Numbered from the stretch's first letter, positions 37,200 through 49,646 are shown. The stretch is DNA of 64,000 bases from Druceiella hillmani (GCA_039881145.1 JAYKKI010000038.1:6436501-6500500); one strand, 5' to 3'. The notes: generated from the sequence alone by a model not told the origin. Numbers and translations are program-made.

Positions 37200-37530
37200 A
37201 TTTTCTCTATATTTCCCAGTATATTGCAGTTGGACAATTAATATAAAAGAGTGCATGAACCACCATTCCGAAAATAAGGATATGTGTGCTTGTGTGTGTG
37301 TGTGCGTGTATTTAGGAACTTTTTCTGTTTTATGTAAATGAGTCTCTATTGTGTCGTGACTATAATTGAGCTCTTCAGCCAATGCACACATAGTAGCGGA
37401 CTATCTACGATTAGGTGTCTAAATCCTTGTGCATCATCTGACTCGAGAGTGCAGCCGAAACGGGGTTCGACATTAATATCATCCTTGCTCAGGGACTTCC
37501 TGAGCCAAATTTTCACCATCCGTGGGACAC
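37200..37530 (-). pseudogene. Mariner-family transposase N-terminal remnant
   Basis: On the minus strand the order is W-stop-KFGSGSP, then ESDDAQGFRHLIVDSPLL, then CALAEELNYSHDTIETHLHK and TEKV. This matches the mariner DNA-binding region (WF.KFRSGD, SGRPSxVDDExLxxLIEADP, ELAEELNVSHxTVxRHLHxIGKV). Past a (CA)n tract (37282-37310) the words NGGSC-TLL suggest the start of the catalytic domain. Stops, frameshifts and the expanded microsatellite show it is dead. Terminal repeats and the DD34D catalytic residues were not found. Confidence 0.7.
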
Positions 37531-39099
37531 CGTCGACACTTCCTTCGCATTGACCTTATCTTACGACGGTTTTCGCATAGTGACCTAAACTAAATCATAG
37601 GAGGTTTAGTCACTAGAGAAATAAATTCCCATCGGCCTGAAGGTGACGTTCAAATTTTATGGCTTTCTCAAATAATACTCGTGTATAAGTGAAGAAAATT
37701 ATATAGTACAGCTCGACTTAGCTGTACCTGAAAGCGAGTTTACCGCCTATACGCTTTACGTAATCCAAAATCTAAATATAATCATAAGGATAAATAAATT
37801 TTAAAAAAATTATCGTAAAAATTTCTATTTTTATCGCAACTGTGAACGGGTTTATACGGGTTTGGAACGTTCCGATTACAATTATAATTAATATAGTGAT
37901 ACTCGATCGAGCTGCTATGATTGTCTCCAAACAGCTAGTAGTTTGAAAATATAACGAAAGTTTACTTTTAAATGATTCGTATTAGGACTGTGCAACAACT
38001 GCAACTTTTCTCGAAACCTATTGAATTTTTAACCGAATGGGCTGAAGTTTTGTTATATCGACTTAGAGGGAAAGCAATTTCACAGAAATGTATTCTAATA
38101 TCGCACCACAAGACATTATAGTTAGTGTACTTCTAAAACCTAAAAGCCGAACATAAATTTGAATCAGTTTTGTATAATTTTAAATAAAATACTAATTATG
38201 ATGAATAATTAGCGTTTTATTTAAAATTTCAAATGTCACATTTCAAGCACTACTTAATAGTTAAATAATATTTATTTTAAATAATGCGATACACAATACT
38301 AAATTTTCCCATTTAAGGATATAGGTGCTATTTGCTTAACCGGCCAGATGCGCTAACAGATTTACGAGGAACATACAATATATTTTTTACTTTCATTAGC
38401 ATAATATTTTTCATGCTTAAAATGATTATTTGATTTATGGCCAATAATACAAAAATGTCACGCTTTGAACGGATATTGAAAAAGAGCAAGGTTATAGCTA
38501 TCAATTACATAGCCGTACAATTTACTTGCATATTTAAACCGTTTTGCATAATAAGAGGTAGGCAATATTTTACTTACGATGGATCTATTGTCGGTCGGGT
38601 CCTCTTTTTTTCACAATTCATGCCCCTACAGTAGGTAGGCTAGTACACATACCCGAGATCACGCTATTAGTTGATCGTGTATTAAATCTGCAATTTGAAA
38701 CGAACAATTGATATGTAAATTTCACTCTGTCACATGGAAGCTCAAAAAATAAATCTTTACACGAGTGCGACCGAAACTATAAAATGGTGCGATTTTTCAA
38801 TGTCTACGTTCCGCTTCACAGTTACAAATATTCATCGGTTCACACAAAATACACTTTTTGGCGCAATCGTTTTAAACTGTCAGCGAAGGCGAGAAGAAAC
38901 GTCACACGATTTCAACGAATGATCCACAGCCTACGGAGTTACATCTTCGGCCACGTGCGCACATCCTCGGGAGTTTAATAATAGTCGCTTTAAATAAAAA
39001 TGAAACCCGATCAATTGAATCAATTTTAGTGAAACTACATGACAAAATATTTCCATTTTTATATAAATCTATGCTAAGTAACAACTTTATATCACTCAC
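37531..39099. other. AT-rich interval
   Basis: No gene recognised. It holds copy B of the dispersed repeat (38038-38105) and several short ORFs of chance length. Confidence 0.5.
38038..38105 (+). repeat. Dispersed repeat, copy B
   Basis: GCTGAAGTTTTGTTATATCG followed by TTTCACAGAAATGTATTCTA corresponds to copy A about 1.5 kb to the left. Confidence 0.6.
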
Positions 39100-39214
39100 T
39101 CCGTTCCATTGTTGCTCTCGGTCGGTAGCAATAAATAGTTTATTGATGGATGAACTCTCATACAGATCAAAGAAGGAGGCAAAAAAGTCTGCCAAGGTCG
39201 GGTAATGCAACAGT
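39100..39214 (-). other. Candidate 115-nt exon between splice sites
   Basis: On the minus strand a long pyrimidine-rich tract (TTCTTCTACTCTGCTGTTCC, then ATCTTTCAATGAGCAG) precedes position 39214. A donor A followed by GTGAGTGATA begins at 39099. One frame is open across all 115 nt. It reads LLHYPTLADFFASFFDLYES, then SSINKLFIATDREQQWNG, and needs two bases from an upstream exon. Other frames have stops. No family is recognised. The ORF itself (38902-39222) is not longer than chance, so support rests on the splice sites. Confidence 0.3.
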
Positions 39215-41218
39215 CTGCTCATTGAAAGATGGAACAGCAGAGTAGAAGAATATCGTTTACTAATATCGTAAGAAACTTGTCAAGAAAAATTAATAATCAT
39301 TTTAAATAGTAAAATGATTATTAATTTATCGTCAAACTGTCACAATACACTTTAACGACAAATATTGTGGGCCTAATAATTAAAATAAAACAGTTAATGA
39401 AATAAAGTACACACAGTTTCGATTAAAATTGTCTGGAAAGTGATTTTTATCAATGAACATTTATCAATTTATCTCGTACACATATATGCAAGTCAATAAA
39501 TTTAACATCAATAAGTGGACGTTACGTGACCTGTACCTACAGCTTACAGTAAGAAATAAACAAAACGTAATGTTAACCTCTCAACTCGGGGTCGGCCTCG
39601 TTGGAGAGCGCGGGAATAAACGGCAATCCAGGTGGAGAGGTACCATCGAAAATGGCCCACAGGACATTACATTGGGTAGCATTAGGCCACAGTAACTGAA
39701 CATAGCACGTGCCGGTTTAAATGCAAATCTGTGCGTCTAACCGTTGGATGACGATGCATTCGACTACCACCCAACAGGCTCTACGATTTGATTAGTCAGC
39801 GTTTCGTTTTTTCGATTAATTAAATTTAAATTTGAAATCACCTTAGGTTTCGGATCATACTTCATAAAAATAGATTTAATAAACAATCGGTTAAATTTAT
39901 ATTCTCTTTCAAACTGAATGCTAAGTTAGAGAGCATAAATTATTAAAAAAAAACAAATAATAAGTACCGTTAGGTACTTACGAAATGACATATAGTCAGC
40001 ATGCATTTTAAATGCATCTTTAATGTTCTTCAGAGATATAATAAGGTAAACATATATTGATTGAAGTATAAGATTTGGCAATGCGCGAGAAAATTCGATG
40101 CTCTGATAATTTCTTTGTTGCCTGAGGTGCTGATAAGCAGCTCGGCATAACCATAAGCAATAAGCAGCTGAAGTTATTATGCGCATTCTTCATGACAGTG
40201 ACAATCAGATGATCCCTGTGACAAATTTCGATACCTCCACGGACTCGACGAACCTCGAGAGTAGAATTGTATTCAATATAAACATATGCAATTTTAAAAT
40301 ACTATAAACATACCACAAACTATAACGTATTACCAGTATTTATTTCCAACTTATTGTGAGAGACATTACGGGGGTTTGAAATGCATTCTTCAGGAGAGCA
40401 AAGTGGAATATCTAAGGTTTACATCGGAAATAGTAGTGAGTTTTCAGAGATTTTACTTCATACATTCATAAACTAAATTGTTTACAACATCCTCAAATTT
40501 AATTTGATTTAAAATTAAAAATCACTTCCTTATCTAAATCTTACCATACAATTTAAATTTAGGCGTGATACGCAGTTACGATGTAATAATGGTGGAAATG
40601 GCTATTTGACAATAGTTCATATCACGAGTAGCTCTAAGTGGGTTACCATTTCGCAATTAACAAACGTTATTAATGTGATATTAACAAGATTATATTCCAA
40701 AAAGTTTGCATAATTATACTTAAATAGGTGTTCGTAAAGTTTGGACGTTGTCCTGAATAATGAAGAGAGGTTAAACAATAAAAGCGAACACCTTCAAAAC
40801 ACCATCATCCACACGGTACATATAGAGCGAGTGCATTGTCGGGGTGAGCAAACTGCTGCGTTGTAGCTGCGTGACTGCACATTACTTCTATACAGATTTG
40901 CATACAAAAGAAATGTCACAATCACCGGTAGGTGTTTAAACCAATTGGATGACTGCTCCGAAGAGATGGGTTGGACCATAAACTCTGCCAGTCATGTTGC
41001 TTATACCAGTTCTGTATCGCAGTAACGACGTGATCTTCTTTTATATGCTTATATGTGTATATAAGAGGTTATAGCTCATGAGCATCTCTAACAGTTCAAT
41101 AATCAAGCAATATGTAAACACCTGGTTCGTTTTTATAAAGAATATAACCAGTTAAACTAAATCAAAACATCTGAATCGATCTATTAAAACACTGACCATT
41201 TTCTGAAATATTTCGCAG
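39215..41218. other. Interval without recognised genes
   Basis: Mostly AT-rich. A locally GC-elevated stretch at about 39590-39780 includes an octamer ATGCAAAT at 39721. A minus donor (C followed by GTAAGTACC) at 39981 follows an open frame (39926-40186) with no recognisable domain; I do not call it. Confidence 0.45.
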
Positions 41219-41399
41219 TTGCAAATGAAGCAATCATCAAAATATTTTTTTTGAATTGGCTACATTCTCAAATAGGTGAGGAGGTGCGGATAATTGCAAT
41301 TTGATTTGCTCGCATCCGTCCTTAACTTTTCTCTCTAACAGGCGCAGTACCAACATGCAGCAGCCATTATGAAACAAATACGCCCACATAATGGTTAAC
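41219..41399 (+). other. Candidate two-exon segment with a 66-nt intron
   Basis: CTCAAATAG followed by GTGAGGAG (donor at 41276) and TTAACTTTTCTCTCTAACAG (acceptor ending 41341) define an intron of 66 nt, a size typical of short insect introns, with a strong polypyrimidine tract. The upstream exon could begin after the acceptor-like AAATATTTCGCAG ending near 41218. One frame reads through the join (ANEAIIKIFFLNWLHSQIG, then AVPTCSSHYETNTPT) and ends at TAA near 41390. No homology is recognised, and enhancer sequence is an equally good reading. Confidence 0.25.
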
Positions 41400-41900
41400 A
41401 ACCGTAGTCGAATTTATTAACCCAACCGAGGTGATATATGGAATTCTCGAAGAAAAAGCAACTTCCATGATTTACGACATACATCGATGCAAACGTAGTT
41501 CGTCGAAATTAAAGTTTCCACCGGAGATAGAGTTATAACTCACGAGATCTTCGGCGGCGTATTAACGAAAATGTCGCCTTGATTAAGTAAGGTAAAGCGG
41601 AGACGGTGTCTCATTAACGGACCCGCTTGATTAGGATTTACAACGGTGCGCCGCGAGCCCGCGACCAATTTTACTCTTCGACTCGGAAATAAATATTGGA
41701 AACGTCTTATGATTTATGGTTTGTTAAGATTTTAAATTTTCTAACGCCTCTATTGAATACAAGTCTACTGGCGCGGCTCGTCGAGGCCACGGAGACATCG
41801 GTGTCGGTGCCAATGGACACGATTAACGGTCAAATCGTATTTCCAGCCCGCCTAGTAGATTAGACGCCGTGATTCATGTTGGAGGTCGTCGGTTAGGAAT
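41276..41900. promoter_or_regulatory. Long GC-elevated island, candidate enhancer
   Basis: About 620 bp with less AT than its flanks. Homeodomain-like cores include GTCGAATTTATTAACCCA, CCTTGATTAAGTAAGG, GCTTGATTAGGATTTAC and CGATTAACGGTCAAATCG, with CpG words (GCGCCGCGAGCCCGCGACC near 41648). Repeated GATTA words point to K50-type homeodomain factors. Binding is inferred. Confidence 0.38.
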
Positions 41901-42202
41901 GTTATTTCAATAAAATATCTATCTTTATAGTAAAGTTTCACGGGCGAACGATAATGACAATTCTGGCTGGTGTTGAGTTTGCTTTTAAGGTCGGGCCATA
42001 AAGAGTTGAGGATGCGCTATGATGCAAACCTGGTATTAACTACCTCTTAAAGTTACAAAATGAGTTTCGAATATCTTTAGTAGATATTTTTCAATGTTTA
42101 ATTTCCTTTTGCGTCTACATAAATATTAACTATTAGCGTCAAAATAATCACCGATATCTTAGTCTTTTTTTCGATTTAAAACTGTAATAAATAAACAATA
42201 TC

Positions 42203-42259
42203 TATGAGTAACTCTATGAGTAACACTTATAGTACTAATGCTATAAGTGTTATTCATAG
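42203..42259. repeat. Hairpin with adjacent 12-bp tandem duplication
   Basis: CTATGAGTAACACTTATAG and CTATAAGTGTTATTCATAG form a 19-bp stem with one mismatch around the loop TACTAATG. TCTATGAGTAAC is also tandemly duplicated at the left arm. Confidence 0.8.
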
Positions 42260-43229
42260 AATAAATATTATTTGATATTTAATTATTATCTTTGTAAAAA
42301 TTAATGGTACTGTAGAATCACTATCAAAATTTATAAATAATGGCATTTTTCAAACGAACAGACGCAACCGAAATATATTTTAATGCAGTGTTACTCTTAG
42401 TTAATATTCCCGAACATTCATTGAGAAACGATTAATCTGGAAGTTACCTTGTATACATAAATTCAGATTTGGTGTATAGTTATGTTTCATTTCTTAAATT
42501 AAAAATAAATTATTTTCATCCATCCACATAAATACTTAAAATTAATTATTATAATTAGAAACTAATAAGTTAGAATACGTATAAAACGTTATTTTTCAAA
42601 ATTAATTGAATGTAATATAAAAAACGATAAACTGTAAGAAAATGCTTGAAAATATTTCTTATCAAATTATAGAGATTAGGGAGGAGCATTTTAGGTTTAT
42701 GCGAATGAAATTTTGTTATTGAGTTTGTTTCGCATTTTCGCAATGATAATACAACTTTTTGATATGGAGTCTGTACATTTTAGAAATACACCTTACAAGC
42801 ATGTTACAAATATTCATTTCCTTCCTACGCGTGCTCGTTAAACAACATTTAACTCGTTTAAATATCAAATCAGGTTTTTTTATAATTTTGTTTTAAAAGA
42901 AAACATTTAAATTTGTAACTTAACACTGGTTCCAAAATATATAGATAACTCTGTTTAATAAAAAATTATAAAAACTAAAGAGTGCCTGAATTGCAACACC
43001 GAACTGAGTAAAATTTTGGAACGAGTTTTAATTAGAATACTCTTGTAATCTAAACCGGTTTTCAGAAATTATTTTTTAAATTAAAACAACATAAGGTACA
43101 AATTTCGAAACGAAACTTCGGAACGGGGAGTCCTTTTGTTTAATGTACTTCTTAAAAGATAATTAATTATAGCCATTTGCAACTAAACGAACCAATAGCA
43201 TATGGATTGTTGTGAAGTAGGATTAGCAT
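42260..43229. other. AT-rich interval
   Basis: Nothing recognised. Confidence 0.55.
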
Positions 43230-43325
43230 ATTTGTAACGAGGGAGGCGACAGCCGCGGACGACAGCGAGACCGGTACAATTAGGCAACGATGATTTATAT
43301 TACTTGATGACATTAGATATTCTCA
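43230..43325. promoter_or_regulatory. Small GC-rich island
   Basis: GAGGGAGGCGACAGCCGCGG, then ACAATTAGGCAACGATGATT. Candidate regulatory element on composition. Confidence 0.25.
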
Positions 43326-43620
43326 ATAGATGGTCTTCTTCGTTTATTGATTGCGGTTTATGATCAGAAATATTGTTGAAACGCGTATCGAAATATCAAA
43401 CTTGACGTTTTCGAAGTTGTAAATTCGGTTACCAAATTAAAACAGAAGTTTAAAATATTGTAAATTTGTTGGATACTGTTTGACACAGTACGTATCGTAC
43501 AATAAATTTCTGTCTTTTTATGACGTATTATTACATTTAGATTGGGTAAATTAATGGTACTCTTTGGCATTAGTAGTTAATTTGCAAAATTAGTACACCA
43601 AAATACGCAATGCTTTCACA

Positions 43621-43622
43621 TT

Positions 43623-43703
<81 letters not shown>

Positions 43704-43704
43704 T
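43621..43704. repeat. (TA)n microsatellite
   Basis: About 84 bp of TA repeat with single interruptions. Confidence 0.97.
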
Positions 43705-43718
43705 AATAGGGTTTTTTT

Positions 43719-43763
43719 CGATCTTTCCAATATGTATAATAACACAAACACACACACACACAT

Positions 43764-43811
<48 letters not shown>

Positions 43812-43856
43812 ATGTGTGTGTGTGTGTTTGTGTTATTATACATATTGGAAAGATCG
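43719..43856. repeat. 138-bp near-perfect palindrome centred on (TA)n
   Basis: CGATCTTTCCAATATGTATA and onward through (CA)n on the left is mirrored by (TG)n and TATACATATTGGAAAGATCG on the right. Each arm is about 69 bp, with the symmetry axis in a (TA)n run near 43787. The unique-sequence outer 25 bp match exactly, so this is a real inverted duplication and not just microsatellite symmetry. Confidence 0.9.
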
Positions 43857-44078
43857 ACGCCATATTGACTAAATTTTATTGTTATGTAATGAAAATCAAT
43901 CCATCAAATATCAATAAAAATGAATATCACCGAATAAGGTGGCAATAAACAATAAAATAGATTGTAATAGGCTCTTGTAAATGTTCACTCTTTTCTTGAT
44001 CTTACTTTGTAGGCATCAATAAAGTAATCAAAATTATTGTCATAACATATAATTTTATTAATTTCATTAAAAAAATGG

Positions 44079-44180
44079 TAATAGAACTAGTTACTGTTTC
44101 TTTTTTTTCTTTCTTTTCAGACATTTCGTATATATTTACTCTCCGAAAAGAAAAAAAATAAATAGTAACTAGTTCCATTA
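44079..44180. repeat. Inverted repeat / foldback, about 36-bp arms
   Basis: TAATAGAACTAGTTACTG at 44079 pairs with AGTAACTAGTTCCATTA ending at 44180, and the pairing continues through a T-rich and an A-rich tract. The loop is about 25 nt. A miniature foldback element is likely. Confidence 0.75.
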
Positions 44181-46369
44181 ACATTTGTTTAATGCAGTGA
44201 GATAATTCTTTGCTACTATTTTCAACAATTAATTTTGTTAGAGACGTATTTATCCTCCTTCGACTGCATAGTGCTTGATTATATTGAATCTAAATCTATG
44301 AATAATCATTTTAAGCCATTTCCTAATACAAACTTTCGAAAAATACTGTTCTTATGGAACACTTTTAAAGAAACTCTAAATTGAAGAAGGAATTAAAATA
44401 AAGCACTTATAACATATTTTGAATAAACTTTATTCCCAAGTTAACTAAATAAACAAGGATTTTTTTCGAAATTGTGTAAGAAAATGCAAAATAAGGTGAT
44501 TTTAATTTACGTATGGCAAATCCATAAAGTTTTAAAAAGGAGATGAAAAAGAATGAAAAAAAAAACAAATTATTTATTAATAAATTTACATAATTGATTG
44601 AAAATAAATATCCTGTTAATTTTTCGGCATATATGTAATTTTGGTAAGAAAAATAATCCACTAGGTTAACACTTTCACATCGACATTTTTTGATGCCGTA
44701 ATATAAATATAACGCGATAATTTTAACGATTACTCTTCAATTCTGCGCCGACTAACGCGCGTAACATTAAAGTCAAAATAAATGTAATCATATATTAAGG
44801 TGGGTCAGGAATAAAATTAACTTAATCAATAGAGGCGAGTGTTTATTTAATCACAAGTGTGTTTACAGCCGTCATAAAAGGTTTACGAGCTGTACGGTGT
44901 GGTATTTTGTTATTTTTTTGCATTTTATTGGAGTATTAAATGCGCAAATTTAAGTAATTTATTAACACATGTAGTTGATGATTTTATATAACTCAGTTTT
45001 TTACACTTTCGGTTTTATTCGAAATATTCGACGAATGAATTTGACGAATGAATACATTATATTTCATTACTATGAAAGAGTATAAAACAATTTTTTCGCA
45101 AAAGAACAGCCGTATTTTAAAAAAACCGTTAGAATTATATTTTATTTCGTCTATTTTTAATCAACAGGAGTACAAAATTTTTTTCAATGCGAAAAAATAA
45201 TTTTTAAAGCAAAACATTTTAGAAGCTTTCATGACATTTTCTCCTCATGACTTCATAATTAAAACAAATTTCAAATTATCGAGCAAAATAAATGTTTTCT
45301 TTATAAACTGTTTTTTTTTCATTTTACGTACATAAGATTCACAATGCGTTGTTAGACGAATTGTTTAATTTCTCAGCCGGTATGTCTAGAGTTGAAATAT
45401 AATAACATTTAATACGAAACTTCTCAAGTATAATAACAATTTATGTTATCGACTCATTTTACGTATATTGTGCATAATATTAAATTTTTCTGTAGTGTGT
45501 AAGGATGCTGTTTAACAAGTCGGGTTATAAAACTGACCAAATAAGTTAATTTTTTTATTATTAAAAACACTTAAATGAAAGTATTTTAAAGCCAAAAAAA
45601 AATAAAAACTCCTGATATAGGCAAGTAATCTTCTCGAGTAAATCGAGCGCCAAGTTGGAAGGTTTTTCAAGTAAATTTATGTATGTGTTCTTAAGAATCG
45701 GCCACGTTTTATATTTTGAGTGCACAATGTTTCGATGGTGGCGCGATATGTTTTCGGTATCCCAACAGTGTAAACGGTTTAACGCTGTTAAAATGTGCTC
45801 TACGTTAATGATAATGATTTTCTGCAGATGGCATACAAATTATGCTAAATTAACTTACCTTCATGCCACAAAAATTATTGGCAAGCCTTTTCAATATTCG
45901 TGATTCACACATATTTTATTCAGTTTCAAATTAGTAAGGAGTGGAAATAAACCAAACAAATGTTTAGATCAAACTTGATACTCTCAATCTAATAAAACTA
46001 AATTATATTTCCTAAACCATTTATAAGCACGCAAACTCTAAACTAGAATTTGTTTTCAATTTACTTTTATTAGACAAATACGTTCTTATTATATTGCAAA
46101 TAATAATATTCTACATCTGATATCGCACCATAAATATAAGCACAAATAAATAAAATCTTGTGAGTCATGAAAAATGGTATATGTGGTAAAATCAGATATA
46201 CAGTAGGGGATAAAATGAATGAGGATGCGACTGCGCGACGTGAAACTTGTAATTTAACTGAATAACATATCTTGTTAAACAACATATGTTTTACTAGCTG
46301 ACTTTTTAAAAAGATTCATATAAGAATTAAAAAGAAATGGTAAATAAAGTACTCATTTTTTTAAATTTT
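44181..46369. other. AT-rich interval
   Basis: No gene recognised. GACGAATGAAT is duplicated near 45029-45052. A minus donor-like AAG followed by GTAAGTTAAT occurs at 45858, without a clear acceptor. Confidence 0.5.
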
Positions 46370-46745
46370 ATGTAGCATTATTTGAAAGGGGTTGCATAAA
46401 AATTTCCCGATTTAAATTATATATTTAAAAATAGAACATTGCCTCCCCCTAACCTCCCATTATTTCCGAAACTATTAAACCAAAAATCAGATAAAAACAG
46501 GATTGGTAAAATCTGACTAGAAGATTAGAAGAATCTATAGCGAGTATTCTAGGTCTTATCATTTTAAAAATATGCACTACGTTTTTAAATCTGTAAAAAC
46601 ATAGTAGGCATATATTTACGTTGTGGAAAACCAATATTTAAAAATAATTTAATAGAAGTAGTATGTACATTTTTAAATGTCTAAATATACACGGAACACT
46701 CGTAGTGCGACTTCTACTCGTACTCGACAGATTTTTTCCCGTTCG
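46370..46745 (+). mobile_element. Dispersed repeat of GTACGGAACCCT family, copy 1
   Basis: GGCATATATTTACGTTGTGG, then CTAAATATACACGGAACACT, CGTAGTGCGACTTCTACTCG and ACTCGACAGATTTTTTC match copies 2 and 3 in order. The family is familiar from lepidopteran genomes as a noncoding non-autonomous repeat; I cannot name its class securely. Confidence 0.6.
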
Positions 46746-47935
46746 CTACCTGACCATAACGGTTTACTATTGAAATAAATGAATTACCATGTTATAAAAT
46801 TTTACTCATACATAAGGTACACTATTTGCTACAGCCTATGTAAAACAAACGCAAAAGACAATTTTGTACTCGACGTGCGTTCTTGAGAAGCGAGTTAGCC
46901 GATGACGCAATAAAGCTCGTATTTACCACAATATTTCCGCAATATATCATTGTTGTATGGAGCGAATGTCAATGCGCAATATAGAGGCTGCTACACAATC
47001 GCAAATACAATACACGTGACGGTAATATATTTGTTGTTCTTTTAGCTGCATCGTGCCTGATCGTTTAACGATTAATGGAATTAATTATATGGTAACGTAA
47101 TGTACCTTATATTCTCAGAAACGTCACATTTTTAAATATGAAAATTAAGATTATACGGAAGATATTTGTGGTTATGTTAGTGTAATTAAATATCACTTCC
47201 AAAATACAATTGTTACGGAAAAATTAATAAAACGTGCAAAGCGTGATTCTCCTCGAGAATAAAAACCGTTAAATGCGAATAGAATTCGCACCGTTCTGTA
47301 AATACATGCATCAAATTTTAAACGTTTAGGGTAGGTCACGTCTCTGCCAAACTAATTACAAATATTGATATTATTTTTCATCATGTTAATGTATTGCCTG
47401 GAATATTTTTCACAAGTATCATGCATTTTTCAAAAACTTTCATAAGGTTGTAGTTTGCTTGCAATCTTTAAGTTAGCTTCTAGAAAACCTTTTATTTCTA
47501 TATTTTCAGTAGTTATGCAAAATGAGAGACGGACTGTATGTTTTACCGTTGACGATAAAAAATTATAAAAAAATATGTATGAAATTCTTAAAAAACCTTT
47601 TCAAAGCATATCCCATGGGAAATATGAAATTAAAAGAATGGGTACTTAATTTGTCTCCTCTAAAGTAATCAGTTGAATGTTTCTGAGCCTTTATTGAAGA
47701 TATAGATGCAGGCGACTAAGCTTTATCACTTTATCCAATTTCAAGTCTTCACAGCAGAGAAGAACAGCTGTGACAGATGGATTATGGACGGATACGTGGC
47801 TGATTTAAGAGTTTCCGTTGTTTACTTTTTAGATACGGAAATTTAAAAATAAAAAGAAAATAGGTAAAATTTTAAGATTCTGAAGTTGGTACAATATATT
47901 TATGTCCATGGATCTTTAAACACCAAAAGATATTC

Positions 47936-48455
47936 AAACACCTGTCAAGCACAAGTAGAGCTCGCACTAGGAGGATTCCATATGTATTTAGGCATTTATA
48001 AAGATTTAAGCGTATACGGTATTTCTAATTAAAATATTTTTTCACGACGTAAATATATTCCCTACTATATCTTTCACATACGTAAAAACAAACTAATTAT
48101 AAAAATGTATAATTCCATATAGAATTAGAAATCATAGACTTTTGGATTTTTCCCTTTACTTTTGCTGTAAAATTACCCAATGTTCCAACTTTCAAGATTT
48201 TAGATCGACCAGAAATATTTTATGAATAACAACATTTTAAGAGGCTATATATTTTTGTTACGTGAACTAATACAATTTAAATATTTACAGCAATGTAAAA
48301 CTATAGACAACAGTACACGATATTATTTGAAATAACTTGATATCTGAAGCCATTTCCGAGTAAAAGGATATTGACTGAAAGACGGAAGAACAGACAAGCG
48401 AGTGTCCTATAAGGCTTCCGTTTCTTTTTCGTTTTGAGAGGCGGAATCCTTAAAG
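47936..48455 (-). mobile_element. Dispersed repeat of GTACGGAACCCT family, copy 2
   Basis: Read on the minus strand it starts AAACGGAAGCCTTATAGGAC, passes GGTCGATCTAAAATCTTGAA and AGTAAAGGGAAAAATCC, and ends GGAATCCTCCTAGTGCGAGC, then CTTGTGCTTGACAGG. Order and length (about 520 bp) match copy 3 in the opposite orientation. Confidence 0.7.
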
Positions 48456-48959
48456 TGATCAAAAATATTTTTTTCTGAGATCAAACGCTTTCTGAAAATT
48501 GAATTGTCCTATCGTGATATTACATTTTTTTTATTAATGTGTACAAAACATTATTTATAGATTTGACTTAGACATATTAAAATAGGTATATCAATACATA
48601 TTTCAACAAATTTAAATCTGAAAATTTCAATATTGTAATGAATACTTACAAGTTTATCATAAGTTTATTCCTCGCGTAATACTTTTTAAATTCACTGTGT
48701 TAAGCCGTAGTTTAACGCGTTAAAGGTAGGTGATTTTATGATTTTTCTTTTAATCTTTTGTTTAATTTAAACTTGCGTTACTTGTTTACTGACTCATATG
48801 TTTTTACTCCCCTCTCTTGATTCTTTTTTACTGGAAAATAGTTTTTTCTAATTTTTAAAAATTTAATTGTTGTCCTTTCTCAAATTTACTTATTCAAAGA
48901 ACTTTTATGTCTTTATAGGAAAATTATGTAATTTGGATCTGTCTGTTTCTCAAAGCTAG

Positions 48960-49215
48960 ACTAATAATAGCCACAACAGCAAAATCCCTACAATATGACG
49001 TGAATCGACCTTTAAACGAAGACGGCAGCGGAGGGGCGGGGGAGCGCCGCTCTATAAATCTCGCGCAGACAAGGCGACCTCGGCTTCCTTCGTACGCAGG
49101 CCGTCTCGCTCGCACGCGCAGCCGATATCGTTGACCAATAACGATCGATTTGATCTGCTTACTGCATCTTGCCCGTTTGTTTAAACCCTGCGGCTGCTGT
49201 CCGGTAAAGAAAATT
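48960..49215. promoter_or_regulatory. GC-rich island with TATAAAT motif
   Basis: CGGAGGGGCGGGGGAGCGCC is followed by CTCTATAAATCTCGCGCAGA (TATA-like at about 49051) and CpG-rich downstream DNA. A core promoter is possible on either strand, but no initiator or downstream coding exon could be shown. Confidence 0.33.
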
Positions 49216-49562
49216 ACGTGGAAAAAGGAATAACGGCAGTTTTGTATTTTTTTTAAATCTTCAAATTAATTAACTTCTCCCTAGTATTTAAATGTAAACG
49301 TACACATACTCTTCGTGATATCAAGTAGAGAAATTCGAGTCGAAAGAATATGAGTTGCGTTATTTCGTTCAAATGTTTAATTTTACAGTGTAATTGTTTC
49401 TAAATATTGTTAGAACCGATGGACGAGTATGGCAAATAAAATGGTGCATCTATTTAATGAAGTGCAAGATGAAATAGGCACGGAACAAGTTTTATGTATT
49501 TAGGTACTTAATGAAATAAGAAATTACATGTTTCAATATTTTAATTTTAAAAATACCATAGA

Positions 49563-49565
49563 AAT

Positions 49566-49646
<81 letters not shown>
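49563..49646. repeat. (TA)n microsatellite
   Basis: About 84 bp of TA repeat with one phase shift. Confidence 0.97.
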
